Assembly: GCA_019828545.1 (NCBI GenBank)
Contig: JACVRA010000364.1
Location: forward strand, 124,001-188,000
Reading direction: 5' to 3'
From: Paracamarosporium sp. OC-R06-R3
Taxonomy: Eukaryota > Ascomycota > Dothideomycetes > Pleosporales > Didymosphaeriaceae
DNA length: 64,000 nt
In this document: one piece after another, positions 11,575 to 22,917 of the stretch
Layout of the letters: the number at the start of each line of letters is the position of its first letter
Numbering within the stretch: position 1 is the stretch's first letter
Made by a program: the position numbers and the translations under genes
The notes under the pieces: generated by a model
What the model saw: only the letters and a program-made list of their open reading frames with translations
Told to the model about the DNA's origin: nothing
The model's database searches: none

Positions 11575-11971
11575 AGCAAAATCACGAAGACAAGATGGGG
11601 AATTGAATAGGGTCGTGAGGAACAAGGGACGGATATACATTGCAACTGACGAATTCCTGGGTACGCCTGACAAAAATCAAGCGAGCGGCGCGAAGAGAAT
11701 GACGATATTTCTCAAACGTTCAAGTAACATATATATTGGCTCGGTATAACTTAGCCTATGCAACTGTTTGAGGGCGACCGATGCTGATACAGTATGGTAA
11801 TCCGCTCCTCCCGCCGACCTCCTAGTTCCTTCACATACCCGGATAATCGCCTCCTTCAGATATCAGTAGGCCTACTACATCCATAAAACGTCGTGGACTG
11901 CCTGACCATATCTAGCATCACCTACCATCCATCAAGCAGTACAAACACCTCTATTCGTACACTTTCGACGT
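11575..11971. other. convergent intergenic region
   Basis: This is a shared 3' region between the plus-strand acidic-protein gene and the minus-strand small secreted protein gene. No gene is seen. Confidence 0.5.
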
Positions 11972-12358
11972 TTACTCGCACGGTCCTGGGAAAAGCTCTC
12001 TGATCGCTGCATTGATCGGCTCGGTATGGCATCCTGGACATCGACAAAACTAGACCCACGTATCAGTTTATGTGATATGTTATGGCTCGAGTTTTCCTTC
12101 CTTAATGCTTGTCTACTCTGAGTTTCGACGTACCTTTTGCGCTCCTGGCAGGCTACTTGCGACACCCTCATAGTCGATGCACTTTATCATGGCTTCTTTG
12201 GTTAATGGAGATTGTTTCTGGATGACGAGCTGGGCGAGGCATTGGCTGGAGTTGATGATGTCAAGGCAAGCGTATTCGTCTTTGGGACAGAGGTCTTGCT
12301 CCGCGGCGGTGAAGGCCCGGATGGATAGCAGAACAATGAAAGTAATGAAGAGATGCAT
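11972..12358 (-). CDS. small secreted 8-cysteine protein
   Basis: Two exons on the minus strand (12134-12358 and 11972-12049) are separated by an 84-nt intron (GTACGT...GTCTAG). They give a 100-residue protein. The start is the internal ATG at 12358, because it opens directly into a signal peptide (MHLFITFIVLLSIRAFTAAE, cleavage expected near residue 18-19). The mature part of about 80 residues has eight cysteines at 24, 31, 40, 60, 77, 79, 82 and 99. The splice joins the frames so that FCRCPGC follows GAQK; without splicing most of these cysteines would be lost, which supports the intron. It is not a clean CFEM or hydrophobin spacing. It fits the class of small secreted cysteine-rich proteins that includes many effector candidates, but no specific function can be read from it. 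It is divergently placed to the secreted DUF1996 gene. Confidence 0.72.
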
Positions 12359-12672
12359 GTTTTGGTTCCCTTTCGATACTTGGTTCGAGATTAGAGACGA
12401 CAATCCTTCCGTGGGTACTGGTATCTTCTGCAACGGACCGGAGAAGAGTGAACAGTGAAGTGACGATAGTCAGGCAAATAACATATGCCCCACCTCGGCA
12501 TTATCGTGTATGCCCCACACTATGGGTTCGTTGGGAACAATATCTGCGTTGTGTTTATTGTGGCATGGATGTAGATTAATGAAGTGCAACACCAAAGTCA
12601 GCACATGCTACTCCTACCACGACCGATCGTCACACTGAACTTTCCAAGCCAAACAGCGCCTCCAAGATCAAG
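12359..12672. promoter_or_regulatory. divergent promoter region of two secreted-protein genes
   Basis: A 314-base spacer separates the start codons of the minus-strand 8-cysteine protein and the plus-strand DUF1996 protein. It must contain both 5' leaders and probably both promoters. No recognised operator is visible. Confidence 0.4.
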
Positions 12673-14067
12673 ATGCATTGGCAGAATCTGCTCATGCTGG
12701 CGCTCGTGGCGCCCAGCAGCGCCATAGTCCGTTTCCATTGCTCGCAGCTTGTCCGAGAACGATTGGATCCTCTGGTAGAACCGGGCGCAAATCCATCTGC
12801 GCATGTTCATCAGATTGTGGGCGGTGTAAGTGGTTCCTCATCGACAACAGCCTCTTTATAGACATCTAACGGACACGAAAAGAATTCGTTCAACGCGACC
12901 ATGGAGCCTGAGAAGGACATGCCCGGAGAAAGCACATGTACGACGTGTACTTTCGCGGACGATTTTTGTGAGTTGAGCCTTTGCAGCCAAACCTGTGACA
13001 GTAACATAGCCCCAATACTGACACACTTCGACCGACGCAGCGAACTACTGGACCGCCGTGCTTTACTTCCGCGCAAAGAACGGGACATACAAGCGCGTCC
13101 CGAATATCGGAAACAACCAGTTCGAAAAAGCGAATGGGGGCCTGACGATATACTACATGCAGGACGCCATTTACGATGAGAACCAAAAGTCGAACGTGAC
13201 TGCCTTCAAGCCGGTATATCTATTCTTCCAACACCCTCCTCTCCCGACTTGTATAGAATGGACACTGAAACCAACAGGGCTTCCGAATGTTCATCGGAGA
13301 TGTACGTGCGCGATCTCTCGCAGAAGCTTCGAGATATAGATATTTGACATACACGTGCATGGACACCTGGACGCAGCGGTCGCCAGAGACAATCGGGTTT
13401 CCGCAGCGCAAGTGCAAAGAGGGTATCATGACGACTCTACGTTTTCCAACATGTTGGGATGGGTAAGTGTCCGACCGTCGAAAAGACACATAAGCGCTTC
13501 GTACACTAATACTGGGTAGGAAGAACCTCGATAGCCCGGACCACATGGCGCACATGAGGTGAGTCTGCTGGGCCCGAGGAACCTCGCACCTAGCTCACTG
13601 AATTGTAGCTATCCGGAAACCGGGACCTTCGAAAGCGGCGGACCATGCCCGGCTTCACACCCTGTTCGCACTGCACAGGTCATGTTCGAAGTTCTCTGGG
13701 ACACAAAGCAGTTCAACGATCTAGAGTGGCCCGCTGATGGGAGCAATCCGTTTGTGTGGTCGTTCGGTGATGCCACAGGCTATGCTAACCACGCCGATTA
13801 CGTCTTTGGTTGGAAGGATGACTCGCTGCAAAAGGTGCTGGACTCGCCGTGTTACTTTTACACGAACTGCTCTGAGTACGGGCATAAGCTGCAATCAGTG
13901 AACGACATGAACAAGTGCGCACAAAACCCCGTTGTCGACGAGGATATTGATAGCTGTAAGTCTGGATTGGGTTTCTCTTCCGCTATAGTGTATTGCTGAC
14001 AACGAACGTAGGGCTTGAGACCTTGCCGGGTGGATATCATTCTCAGTACGGCCCAATATCTGCCTAA
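12673..14067 (+). CDS. secreted DUF1996-domain protein
   Basis: Seven exons (12673-12825, 12883-12967, 13041-13213, 13278-13462, 13520-13558, 13609-13955, 14012-14067) give 345 residues. A signal peptide (MHWQNLLMLALVAPSSA) is followed by a DUF1996 domain over nearly the whole mature protein. Recognisable blocks are RLDPLVEPG, HVHQIVGG then NSF (usually HxHxIxGGNxF), STCTTCTFADDFSNYW, YYMQ, GFRMFIGD, FPTCWDG, HMAHMSYPETGTFESGGPCP, ASHP and HADYVFGWKD. DUF1996 proteins are secreted fungal proteins of unclear role, often annotated next to WSC or cellulose-binding modules; no such module is present here. Exon 5 is only 39 nt. All exon phases join and the total is a multiple of three. The final exon (WLETLPGGYHSQYGPISA) is the least certain part. 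Confidence 0.88.
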
Positions 14068-14593
14068 TCATTCCAATAATATACATAAGAGACTCTACAT
14101 GATGTTTCGTAAGGGCGATAGACCACATCTGCGCTTCTGATAGCTTTTGTATATCCTGAGCTTTAACAATGGAATCATAACCAATGACCATGCTCAAATT
14201 CAAGGGATCTTATGAGGTGAACAACTGCCTATGCTTCTTGACTACAGCTGTCGGTTTTGACGACGTATTGGAAAAGTCGCCAGGATCAGCTCTTGTCGCT
14301 CGCTGGTATCGCTCCCAGAGTATATCGGACTTTGGGGCGGGCATGACAAAACCGCATCTTCGTTTCGATAAGGTATAGTTGTAAAGCTATAAGAGGGGTT
14401 TGGAGCACTTTCGCCTGTACTGGATAAGCAGACTCGATTGTCAGAGAGAAACCGACCCCTTTGCGATCTTAGTGTTCTGTTTGAGCCTAGGACTCTGAAG
14501 ACCAACAGTATCAGACATCGTGCACTGGGCCAGCAAGTTATCTAGGCCTTCGATCATATAGCTAGTGCTCGGTATTGAAGTCTGCGACACTAT
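14068..14593. other. convergent intergenic region
   Basis: This is the 3' region between the DUF1996 gene and the minus-strand regulator gene. Short open frames on both strands have no family features. I see no gene. Confidence 0.5.
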
Positions 14594-16232
14594 TCATAGC
14601 AGAGCATCGTGAAAATCGAGAGAGGTGGACTTTGGGTCTTGTACAGTAGTAATTATTGAATCGTCCTCTTCGAGAATCCTGTCTTCAGAAAGTGGCTGAT
14701 CGAGGCTGTTGGTGGGTATATGAAGGTCTAGCTGCGAGCCAACATCAATCAAATGGTCTGTTGGGAAGCTAATGTCGCTTTCGAAAGACAAAAGTTGCGT
14801 GAATCCTTCGTCTTGGTATTCAGGTGATTGGCAGATCAGGCACAATCCTGCCTGGTCCAACTCGGTCCATAACGTTCCGCACGATGTGCATTTGGTTAGA
14901 TCCCCGTCTTCGGTAAACATGGCAATATCATCAAACTCTGAAAGATCGACGTCAATGCTACTGAGTGACTCGTCTTCGGATGACGACACTATCCAGTTGG
15001 CTGGAGGCTCTATCCTGTAGTGCATCTCCAAGCCTTGGTTACAATTCCATGTGAAAGCTGCAGGCTTGTTCCATTGTGTCCTCCACCGATCGAGTAAGGT
15101 TTTCTCCTCGCTTGAGCTTTCCAAAAGATTTGTGGCTTTGCCAATGTAGATAAGGTAGTGACACAGGAGTCGCAGCAATGCTTCTTGTTTAGATTCATGT
15201 TCGGTCCATTGTGCCACAGTCTGATCGAAAACCTAATAAATTTGGTCAATGCTTTCCAGGGTACAGCTGTATGAAGACTAAATTGCTTACATCCGAACAA
15301 GTGTATCTCATGCCTACCACAGTACCCAGAAGCAGCAAGAACAATGATCGCAGCTTGGCAAGTTTATCTCCAGAAGCTTCAATTTCAGTAGGGCGGACTA
15401 ATGGGTCTAACTCTCGCAACAATCGGTCCCCTACACAGTCGCGTACAGAGCGTATCTCTTCGTCCGTATAATCTTCGTAGCCGCCCTGCATTCCGGTAGT
15501 ATAGAGGTGTGTAGTCAGATGAACAAACAGTCGTAAGTATCGAGCTAGCTTGGGATCGAGGGCGTTTTGCAGCAGGTCTGTGTTCGAGCTGCAAGAAAAG
15601 ACTCCGATGACGCTGAACGAAGGCGACGCATCGTCCTCAGATAGCCATCGAGCAAGATGAGAAGACGCTGCTTCTACATTCAGAGCAAAAGGTATGTGAA
15701 AATCCAGGTATATGTCATCCGTCGAAAGATGATCGATTATACCGTCGATGCGGGACTGACACAATGTAGTGACACCTGTGCTCTCTTAGTCAAAAGCGCT
15801 CGATAATAACAATCATTCGACATACTCTCACTGAAAATATTAATCAATTGGAAGGATGGCCTGATGCATTCCATCCACATAAGAGCCTTTGAATTTGCAG
15901 CGGCTCCCGCTGCAGTAATGCATGTCTTGCACGGGTCTTCACCTGAGCACTAGTACCGGTTAGCAGGTAGCGCAGCCATACATGCCCAGACTCACAGCTC
16001 GTTTGAGCAGTCGGCATCGCAAGCAGGCCCCTTTCCTTCTGATTCCCTTGACTTCCGCTTTCCTTTTCGGAGAAAACGCCGAACGTCGGTAAAGATTGAC
16101 GTCTTTGCCGTCAACGGTGAAACAAGAGAAACCGCCAGTGGTACCAGCTCGTGATCTCTTCCTACGTTTACTAGGTCGCTCTTCTTCATGCAGGCCACGA
16201 TCTTGATATTTGGAAAGCTTGTTTAGGGCCAT
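14594..16232 (-). CDS. Zn2Cys6 transcription factor, uncharacterised
   Basis: Four minus-strand exons (15996-16232, 15826-15949, 15291-15775, 14594-15232) give 494 residues. A basic stretch ([10 protein letters not shown], residues 19-28) may be a nuclear signal. The DNA-binding cluster is split by intron 1: [12 protein letters not shown] ends exon 1, and [10 protein letters not shown] opens exon 2. This gives C70, C73, C80, C86, C89 and probably C107 in WMEC, a spacing of 2-6-5-2 with a long last loop. The rest is alpha-helical and Leu-rich, followed by a Ser/Asp/Glu-rich C-terminal region. That region contains a second small Cys cluster (CTSCGTLW ... CLICQSPE) that could bind zinc. I recognise no conserved fungal_trans middle domain. 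It is probably a nuclear regulator; the targets are unknown. Confidence 0.8.
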
Positions 16233-17130
16233 CCTTCCCTGAGATGTGGATGTCGTGCAAGTGAAGATGAAGAGTCGCTACCGCAGAAAAGTTGCTGTAA
16301 CTTTGTTAGCTGAAAGCAGGTGGCCGGAGGTGTGAAAGTGTAATACAGGAAAACAGTTGAGGAACATTACATGTAATACAGCGAAGTCGAAAGAGGGATC
16401 GTGGTGACGGAATGTTGCCTAAGGAGTGCAAGATGAGATGATTGGTGGTTGACCCTAACCCTCGGAGCCCTTTACCGCACCCCAAAAACGGTTAGCGCGA
16501 GTGTTACGAAGCAAGAGCAGTCGAAGGATTCGCAGATGGAAACTTTAAAATATCTAGTTACAATGCAATTGAATTTGAACGTTCTTAACAAAAAGTGATG
16601 TTATACGTTTGTCAGCCTTAGAGGCCTACATCCCTCGGCTCATGCAGAAGGCTGAGCTGCTTTGGACCGTAGGCTTCATCAGGAGGCCGCTCACAATCCT
16701 TATTTTAAGCAGCAGCCAAGAGGCAGGCATTTGTACTTTTGGCCCGCTGCCAACGAGATCGAAGCCAGAATAAAGGTCTTCTTGGCCCTGCAAGGTGTGC
16801 GGGGCCATGTATAGTCTCCCAGCGCCATTCCAGAACGCAGCCTGCTGACTACTAGACAGCTTTACGTCAACATATTCAAGGCCCGGAATCTGTCGGCAAC
16901 CTAAGCGGTCAACCGAAGGCAACGCGCGTATAACAAATAAGTAAAGAATATATCGATACTCCTAGACCTATCGTATCCTAGACTAAACTATCCTAAATAA
17001 GCCCGACTGATCCAGTGTCAGGCCACAATGTTGAACCCTAACGCGCCGCTATGCAGATGCGATCAAAAACGCAAATTCCAGAACCCCGACCTAAAAAACA
17101 ATATAGGGGTATACTACAATAAAGAATGAA
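16233..17130. other. intergenic region
   Basis: The right flank of the regulator gene holds its promoter, then an A/T-rich 3' region of the Tcp11 gene. An open frame on the minus strand (16626-16922) has no ATG and no family match I know. A short CCCTAACCCT motif lies near 16452; it is too short to be a telomeric tract. Confidence 0.5.
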
Positions 17131-19287
17131 TCACGGTAGCCTCGTCTCCTCGGAAACATTGCTCTCGTAGCCCGACCCTGGATCTGGTGGTTCTCCTGTT
17201 TTCATCATGGTGACTACCTGCATGTCGTGCTCAGAGGCCGATGCAGGACATATCGGAGCCGGAGGTGGCGTTGGAGCTGTGGGTAATGGTGTACATGGTG
17301 TAGTAGTCGGTTGCGGATGCGTCGGCTGTTGCAGCGGTGGCGAGAGAGATGCAACGGGTCTCGTGTCATCTTGAACGTATGCAATGGGTGACCAGATGCG
17401 CCAGTGGAGAAGGACAATGTGTGAAATGCGCTTGGTGAGGTCGCTCAGTTTAACTTGGGGTGTATTGTTGGAGAAGGAAAACGTATCAATGGTAGGTGGT
17501 GTTGGAATAAATGAGTGCGTAGACGTCGGCGGTGGTGATGCGACGAGGCTGTTGTAAAGCTCAGTAGGTGATGAATTGAAATGCTTGTTGATGCAGCCAA
17601 GGACCTGCTGGAGAAGGACGGCTTCCAACGCCGAGGCATGCGATGCAAATGTATCGTAGAATAGTGAGCGGAGACACTCATTCGTTTTCTGTAAGATGTG
17701 ATGATCAAAGACAGGAGATCGTCCAGCGATGATTTGCGCCTGTCTAAATATTTCGAGCGAGAGCGATTCCGAGTTGTACATCCAAGCCTGGGAACCGTGG
17801 CCTAGGGATTCTCCCATGATCGCCATTAGCGATGAGCGGAGATGGTGCTTGGTAGCGTTCGACAACACTCCATTACTTCCCGAGTTCTTACGCAACTGGT
17901 TGAACATGCTGAAGCAGATTTCGAAATGTACCAGATCCTCAATCTCAAACTTCAAAGCTTGTAATCTGTCAATGTCAAGATAGAAGGTGTTCGGGAGCTC
18001 GTGCTGAATGTTTAGATAAAACAAGCCAGAAACGACTGCTTGCGAGAACATATCCAGCCTCGTTCGGGCTACGTCTTTGTTCGGAGATGCGTGGATGTAC
18101 TGATGGTCCAGAACAACGGTTGCCCACCACTTTTGAGCTGCCTCGAAATTGACTTTCGAGCGTTTGTTCACTATCCGGTCCAGATGGTAATGCTTTTCGT
18201 AGTTGACGGTATCTTCGATAAGCAATGGTTTTAGGTTTCGGATTTGATGGTTCGCCACGTCCTGTGCTTGTTAGCATTGGTTCGTGCGACGGGTTAGTAT
18301 ACATACAAGCTTCATTGTTTCTAGCATTGCCAGCAATCTATTAAGACTCCCCACAATCGTCTTAAGCTGGTTATTCGTGGCACCCTCCTGCATCAGTTTC
18401 ACCATCTCGTCGACCCACTCATCCCGCATAGGCGCGCAATGTTCTTTCAGAAGACGTGCGATCCATTCAATCAAGGCAACCATATCACAAACACCTTTGC
18501 CGATTTCCTGCATCAGCATCTGCACATCCAAATGCTCGTCTACTCTTTCATGGTCTCTATCAGGTACCAAGCTCTTCAAAACCTCGTGTATTGTGTCGAA
18601 CACTTTCGGTACCCTCTTTTGCACATGTTGGAAGCACTCGGACGCGTCTGTCTGCCCTGAGGGTCGAAATGATGGCGTTCCCCGAAACAGGCGTGTGTAC
18701 AAGTGCAACTCGGCTTCTAAAGCTAGCCAATATCGCTCTGAGTGTCGTATTTTCTGTTGCCCTTTGGGTCCCTCGTTATTTGGTCGGAAGCTCAAATCCC
18801 GATCAAAGTTGACGTCGTGACGTAATTTGATGTTGCTGAGTATGTTTTGTATGTCAAGTTCGCTTAAAGATTGCTTCGTGATTGGAGGCGATATTGTTGC
18901 ATGCCTGAACGCATACGCCAACTCTTCACGCTGGGTTTCAGTCCGATACTCCGACAGGCTTTCAACGGAACTCTTGAGAACGTCTACTAGCTGTTCTGTG
19001 ATATCTTTTTCGGCCATGGAAGCACTTCGTGGGCGTTGATGCTCGTCAATAGGTGATGTTCTTTCTCGTTGTAGATGGCTTCCATCGATCGTCACCCCCT
19101 CCGAACTCGTGACACTGTTGTCCCACGTTGTCTCATTAGTTGCAACGCAGGTCGATGCGCCTTCCACGTCTGACTTGGGCAACGGGAGGAAGGCATCAGT
19201 TGCCCTGCTTCCGGTCGGAGACTGTGCGCTCATGTTTACGCGACGACGTAAATTGTCACAACGTTTCCTAGATGGGCGAGTCTTCAT
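17131..19287 (-). CDS. Tcp11/Sok1-family protein
   Basis: Two minus-strand exons (18307-19287 and 17131-18261; a 45-nt intron GTATGT...CACAG) give 703 residues from the ATG at 19287. A second ATG at 19233 (MSAQS) is also possible. The N-terminus is Ser/Thr-rich. A long helical region from about residue 90 to 600 resembles the T-complex protein 11 family: RYWLALEAELHLY, VPKVFDTIHEVLKSLVPDRD, DVQMLMQEIGKGVCDMVALI and NLKPLLIEDTVNYEKHYHLD. The yeast member Sok1 was found as a suppressor of reduced protein kinase A signalling, and the mammalian member acts in sperm cAMP signalling. The exact biochemical role is unknown. The C-terminus is a Pro/Thr-rich low-complexity tail. Confidence 0.82.
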
Positions 19288-22200
19288 GAGGTTGCAATGA
19301 CCAGTGAAGGATTAACGACCGAGCCCCAAGAGTGTGGAGGCAGGGGAGTCGATGTGCTTGAGGAAGCCACCGGTGAAGTAAAGCGCAAGCGTTACTCCTC
19401 AACTGCAACCCCGTCAGCCACCAAACCATACAAGAAGGCAAGCGCTTTGCGAGGACACAATCAAGACGTGTTCGCGGGCCGTTTGACTGAGCGCTCGGGT
19501 AGCCGCATGGAGGTGCCAGGCGGGCCGAGTCAGACAGACAAGCTGCGATACGCGGCAAAGTGTCTGTTTCACGCTTGTGGGAAGGTATACCTTTCGCATA
19601 TGCTCAGGCCGGTGAGATCTGGGACGCGAGATCAGGGCTTGTGCGCGGTCAACATTGTCGGGGCGGACAAGCGGTGAGATGGCGGCGAGCTGAAAGAAAG
19701 ATATACAGGACGTTTGCGGAATGAAGACGAGACGTTTGCAGAAGGAAGTTCTGCGTGAGAACTTCAGTACGAAAAGGCTTTGCCGCGAAAAGCAAAGCGA
19801 GAGAAAACAGAGAGGCAGACAGGAATACTAAGCGTCTTATTCTAGCTGGCACGCTTCACTAGAAAGGGACGCTGCAAGGTGTGTTGCGGAATTCAAACCG
19901 GGCGCTGACTCGTTCGTTCCTGTGATTGTTTGGCAGAGTGCAATGTGTCGGTGAAGACGGACGACGCGGGTTCTCACATCAAGGCAGCGGAGGACGAGGC
20001 CCTTGCGTCCTGTTAAAAGGACATGCGACGATGCGGCCGTGCTTTCGATAATGCAGCGCGGAGGCGGATCGCCACTGGGGTGACGGCGCTGGGGCTCTCG
20101 TGGCCGTTGCGCGACGTCGGCATGCTGGAGGGCATTTGTGAAGCGTGCGGTCAGGCCTTCCCAGCGCCCACACCACTACCCACCATCGAGAGAGCGTCGC
20201 AGGAGCTGGCGGACCCACGGCAGCAGCCGTCACACGCAGCGAGGGGATCGTGAGAGGCCTCGACGAGAGTGAATTCCGGGCCCGGTTTGGACAAGGCCTG
20301 CGGCGACAGGAAAGCGAGATTGGCTGGCTGTTCACTGCAGCCGCAGCCGCATCCGCATCCGCCAACGCCTCACTTTTTTGACACCCGGGAACGGCGCGCG
20401 CAAAACAGGGCGACGGTGATGAGCGGCGCCCGGAGGCAAAAGTAACTGCAGCCTGCAGCGCGCCCGCGTTGTCCGCCGTCTTCGATTCGACTGTTGCTGC
20501 TCAGATAGATGCGCGTCGTGCCGAGCCGGCTCATTCAGTGTGATGGCCGCGTCAGACGGGTCCCATAGTGAACAAAATGCCGTCGCGCAATGTTCCGCCA
20601 GCCAGCCTTGAGGTTGAGGTAAGGGAGTCGTCCGACGTGTGGCCGGCCGGATGCAGAAACTCAGTGCTGTGTACGAACAGCTTCACTCGAGTGCTCGGGG
20701 CGCAAGAAACATGCCATTGTCAAACGCGCCCGGTCTGCGGCGCCCTCTGCCATCCTCCTGATGCAGCGTGTAGCCACCGTCTTTCGTCGCCTCGAGACGG
20801 CATGCCAGTCAGATGACTCGCAGATGCTGTGTGCAGAAGACAGCATTACTCATTGCCGGAGCATCTCCAGGGCCACCTGTTGGTTGGGCGGGCAAAACGT
20901 GAGGTGCAGGGCGACGACTCACAAGGAGCCCAGTGAAACGATGCCGTCCGACGAGGCAGGCTGGAAAGGATGATGCCTGGGACACGCGGGCCTTTGTACC
21001 TTTGTTGCGAATCTTTCCCGTTCAAAGCTAAGCAGACAGCGGCAACAGAAGACAGCCATGCGAACAAGTGGAATTAGTGTCAGAGCAGTGGAGAGAGGCC
21101 CCATATTTGTACTCTAGGTAAGGCTGAGGAGCGCGCCTTCCGTCTCAGGCAGCGACTTCCTAGGCCAAGCCTGGCAGTTTTCACGACGAAGCCTCACAAA
21201 TCTCCCTCCCCAAGATGAGGCAACGTTGCTGCTGCGAGGGGTGAAGGAAGGCCATCGGCTGTGGATTTCATCGCGTCCATATCACTCCAGAACATGTCAC
21301 TCAGCCAAAGCTAATCAATCTCATCCATCGCCCTAGAACGGCATGACTATCCGGGGACTGAGACAGTCAGTCAGTCAGTCAATCGAGTAACAGTAAATGT
21401 TCCAATATACTGGATACAAGTACCCCCATCCACACCGAAACGCCTTTTACTCTTACAGAACCTCCCAAATGAGTCGTCCGACCATGAGCTTGCCACTTCC
21501 GATACAGGTAACGCCGCTACCATGCAAAACCACAACCCTCTGTCCAGATGAAACACAGTCCTGCCTTCCCATCCCATGCTGATGCGATGCCACAACGATA
21601 CTCCAAAGCACTCCAGTTCATCGACTCCCAGCCAATACAATGCTCTCTCTTCTACTCTTCCTCCATGCTCCCATGTCTCTGTTCCTTCTCTTCCCTCCCC
21701 ATTCCTTCACATCCCACCCACCTAGTTCCTCCACCACGCTCTCCTTCTCAACTCTACTCTTTCCCTCTTCAACTCATCCCTCGCAACCTCCCTACACCAC
21801 GCACAAGCCCCCGGCGCATAAACATGCCTCGCTCTCCTTATTCCCGGCGGACATCCGCTGCCCTTCCTCTTCGCTGAAGAGCAGAGCTCAAGGTACGGGT
21901 ACATGGGCGTGGGCGGACAGCCGCAGGTTGAGTGTGCGTAGATGACGAGGCACATTGGTTGGGGGAAGCGTGATGTTCGAATGTTCGACGTGCGGAACGG
22001 ATGCTGCTGGGGAAGATGGGCTGCGGATAAGACTGGAATATCAAGCCGATCGTAAAGGACAGAGGTCTTGGGACGGTTGACAATCGAAGATCGGAGGTGC
22101 TGATGCTAGTATTGTTTCTATGGGAGGATGTCGAGGCTGCCTTACTCCTACTTGTGGTATATCGATGAGTGCGGCTCGACAACGGAAGTCAGTAGATGCT

Positions 22201-22917
22201 GGTTGTCAGTGACGCTCCGGTTAGCTGTGAATCAACATCTAACGATCTCTTAAGTGGACAGACAACAATGAGATAGCGAGCAATCCATCTCGAATTGCGG
22301 CTTGCAGCTTCTGCGTTGCTCTTTGCGTGCAGCGGGAAACAGCACATAAAGAACGAGCCAGGAAAACATACTTCCCACTTCCTCCCCCGGCCCACTTGAG
22401 CGGAAGCAATCATCGCGATTGCTGTACCACAACAAGCACCTCGCTACCTGACTAACATCACCGGTTAGATACCTTTCAACCTGCTCAAACGAGAGTCGAT
22501 CAAATTGTGTATGTATTAAGTAAGTGACAACACGCTCGATGTGAAAGCAAGCAATGCAGTGTGTGTATGTGCAGCGCACGCAACAGTAAGGAAAACTTCC
22601 CATTCTATCGTACGAAACCATTATTACGAGTATGAGGCGGAGTCAGGCGGTGTTGGACAGCCGAATGCGATGTGCAACTACTCCGCCGCAGTTGCCAGCA
22701 CAGCTGCAATTTCATCGGCCACGTCTTCATGACATATACTCCAGGGAATACAAAAAGCAGTGTTTTCCGAATCAAGACGGAGGCACTTCTCTTTACTGCT
22801 TGAAAGTATCAGACTTAAGAGTCAAACGCGCTAACACGAACTGTGAATTCCGGGACAACCGGGTGCGGAAAGCTAAAAAGTAAGGACAACTTTTGATACG
22901 TTGTGAGTGCCAGAACA
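19288..22917. other. 3.6 kb gene-free region
   Basis: No reading frame here has both a sensible start and a recognisable protein. A 126-codon plus-strand frame at 19297-19677 lies in the 5' region of the Tcp11 gene and is basic and low-quality. The stretch contains a GC-rich block around 20.0-20.4 kb, a (GTCA)n microsatellite at 21364-21380 and a very pyrimidine-rich stretch at about 21.6-21.85 kb. Confidence 0.5.
21364..21380 (+). repeat. AGTC tetranucleotide repeat
   Basis: About four copies of a CAGT tetramer lie in the gene-free stretch. It is a simple repeat only. Confidence 0.6.

Noticed and set aside
16445..16465. CCCTAACCCT motif resembling a telomere repeat
   Set aside because: It has fewer than two full copies, inside a promoter region; too short to indicate a telomere or interstitial telomeric tract.
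16626..16922. 98-codon minus-strand frame
   Set aside because: It has no ATG start and no splice-compatible neighbour, and the translated sequence matches no family I know.
19297..19677. 126-codon plus-strand frame beginning with ATG upstream of the Tcp11 gene
   Set aside because: Its composition is low-quality and basic, it overlaps the 5' region of a real minus-strand gene, and no family motif is present.
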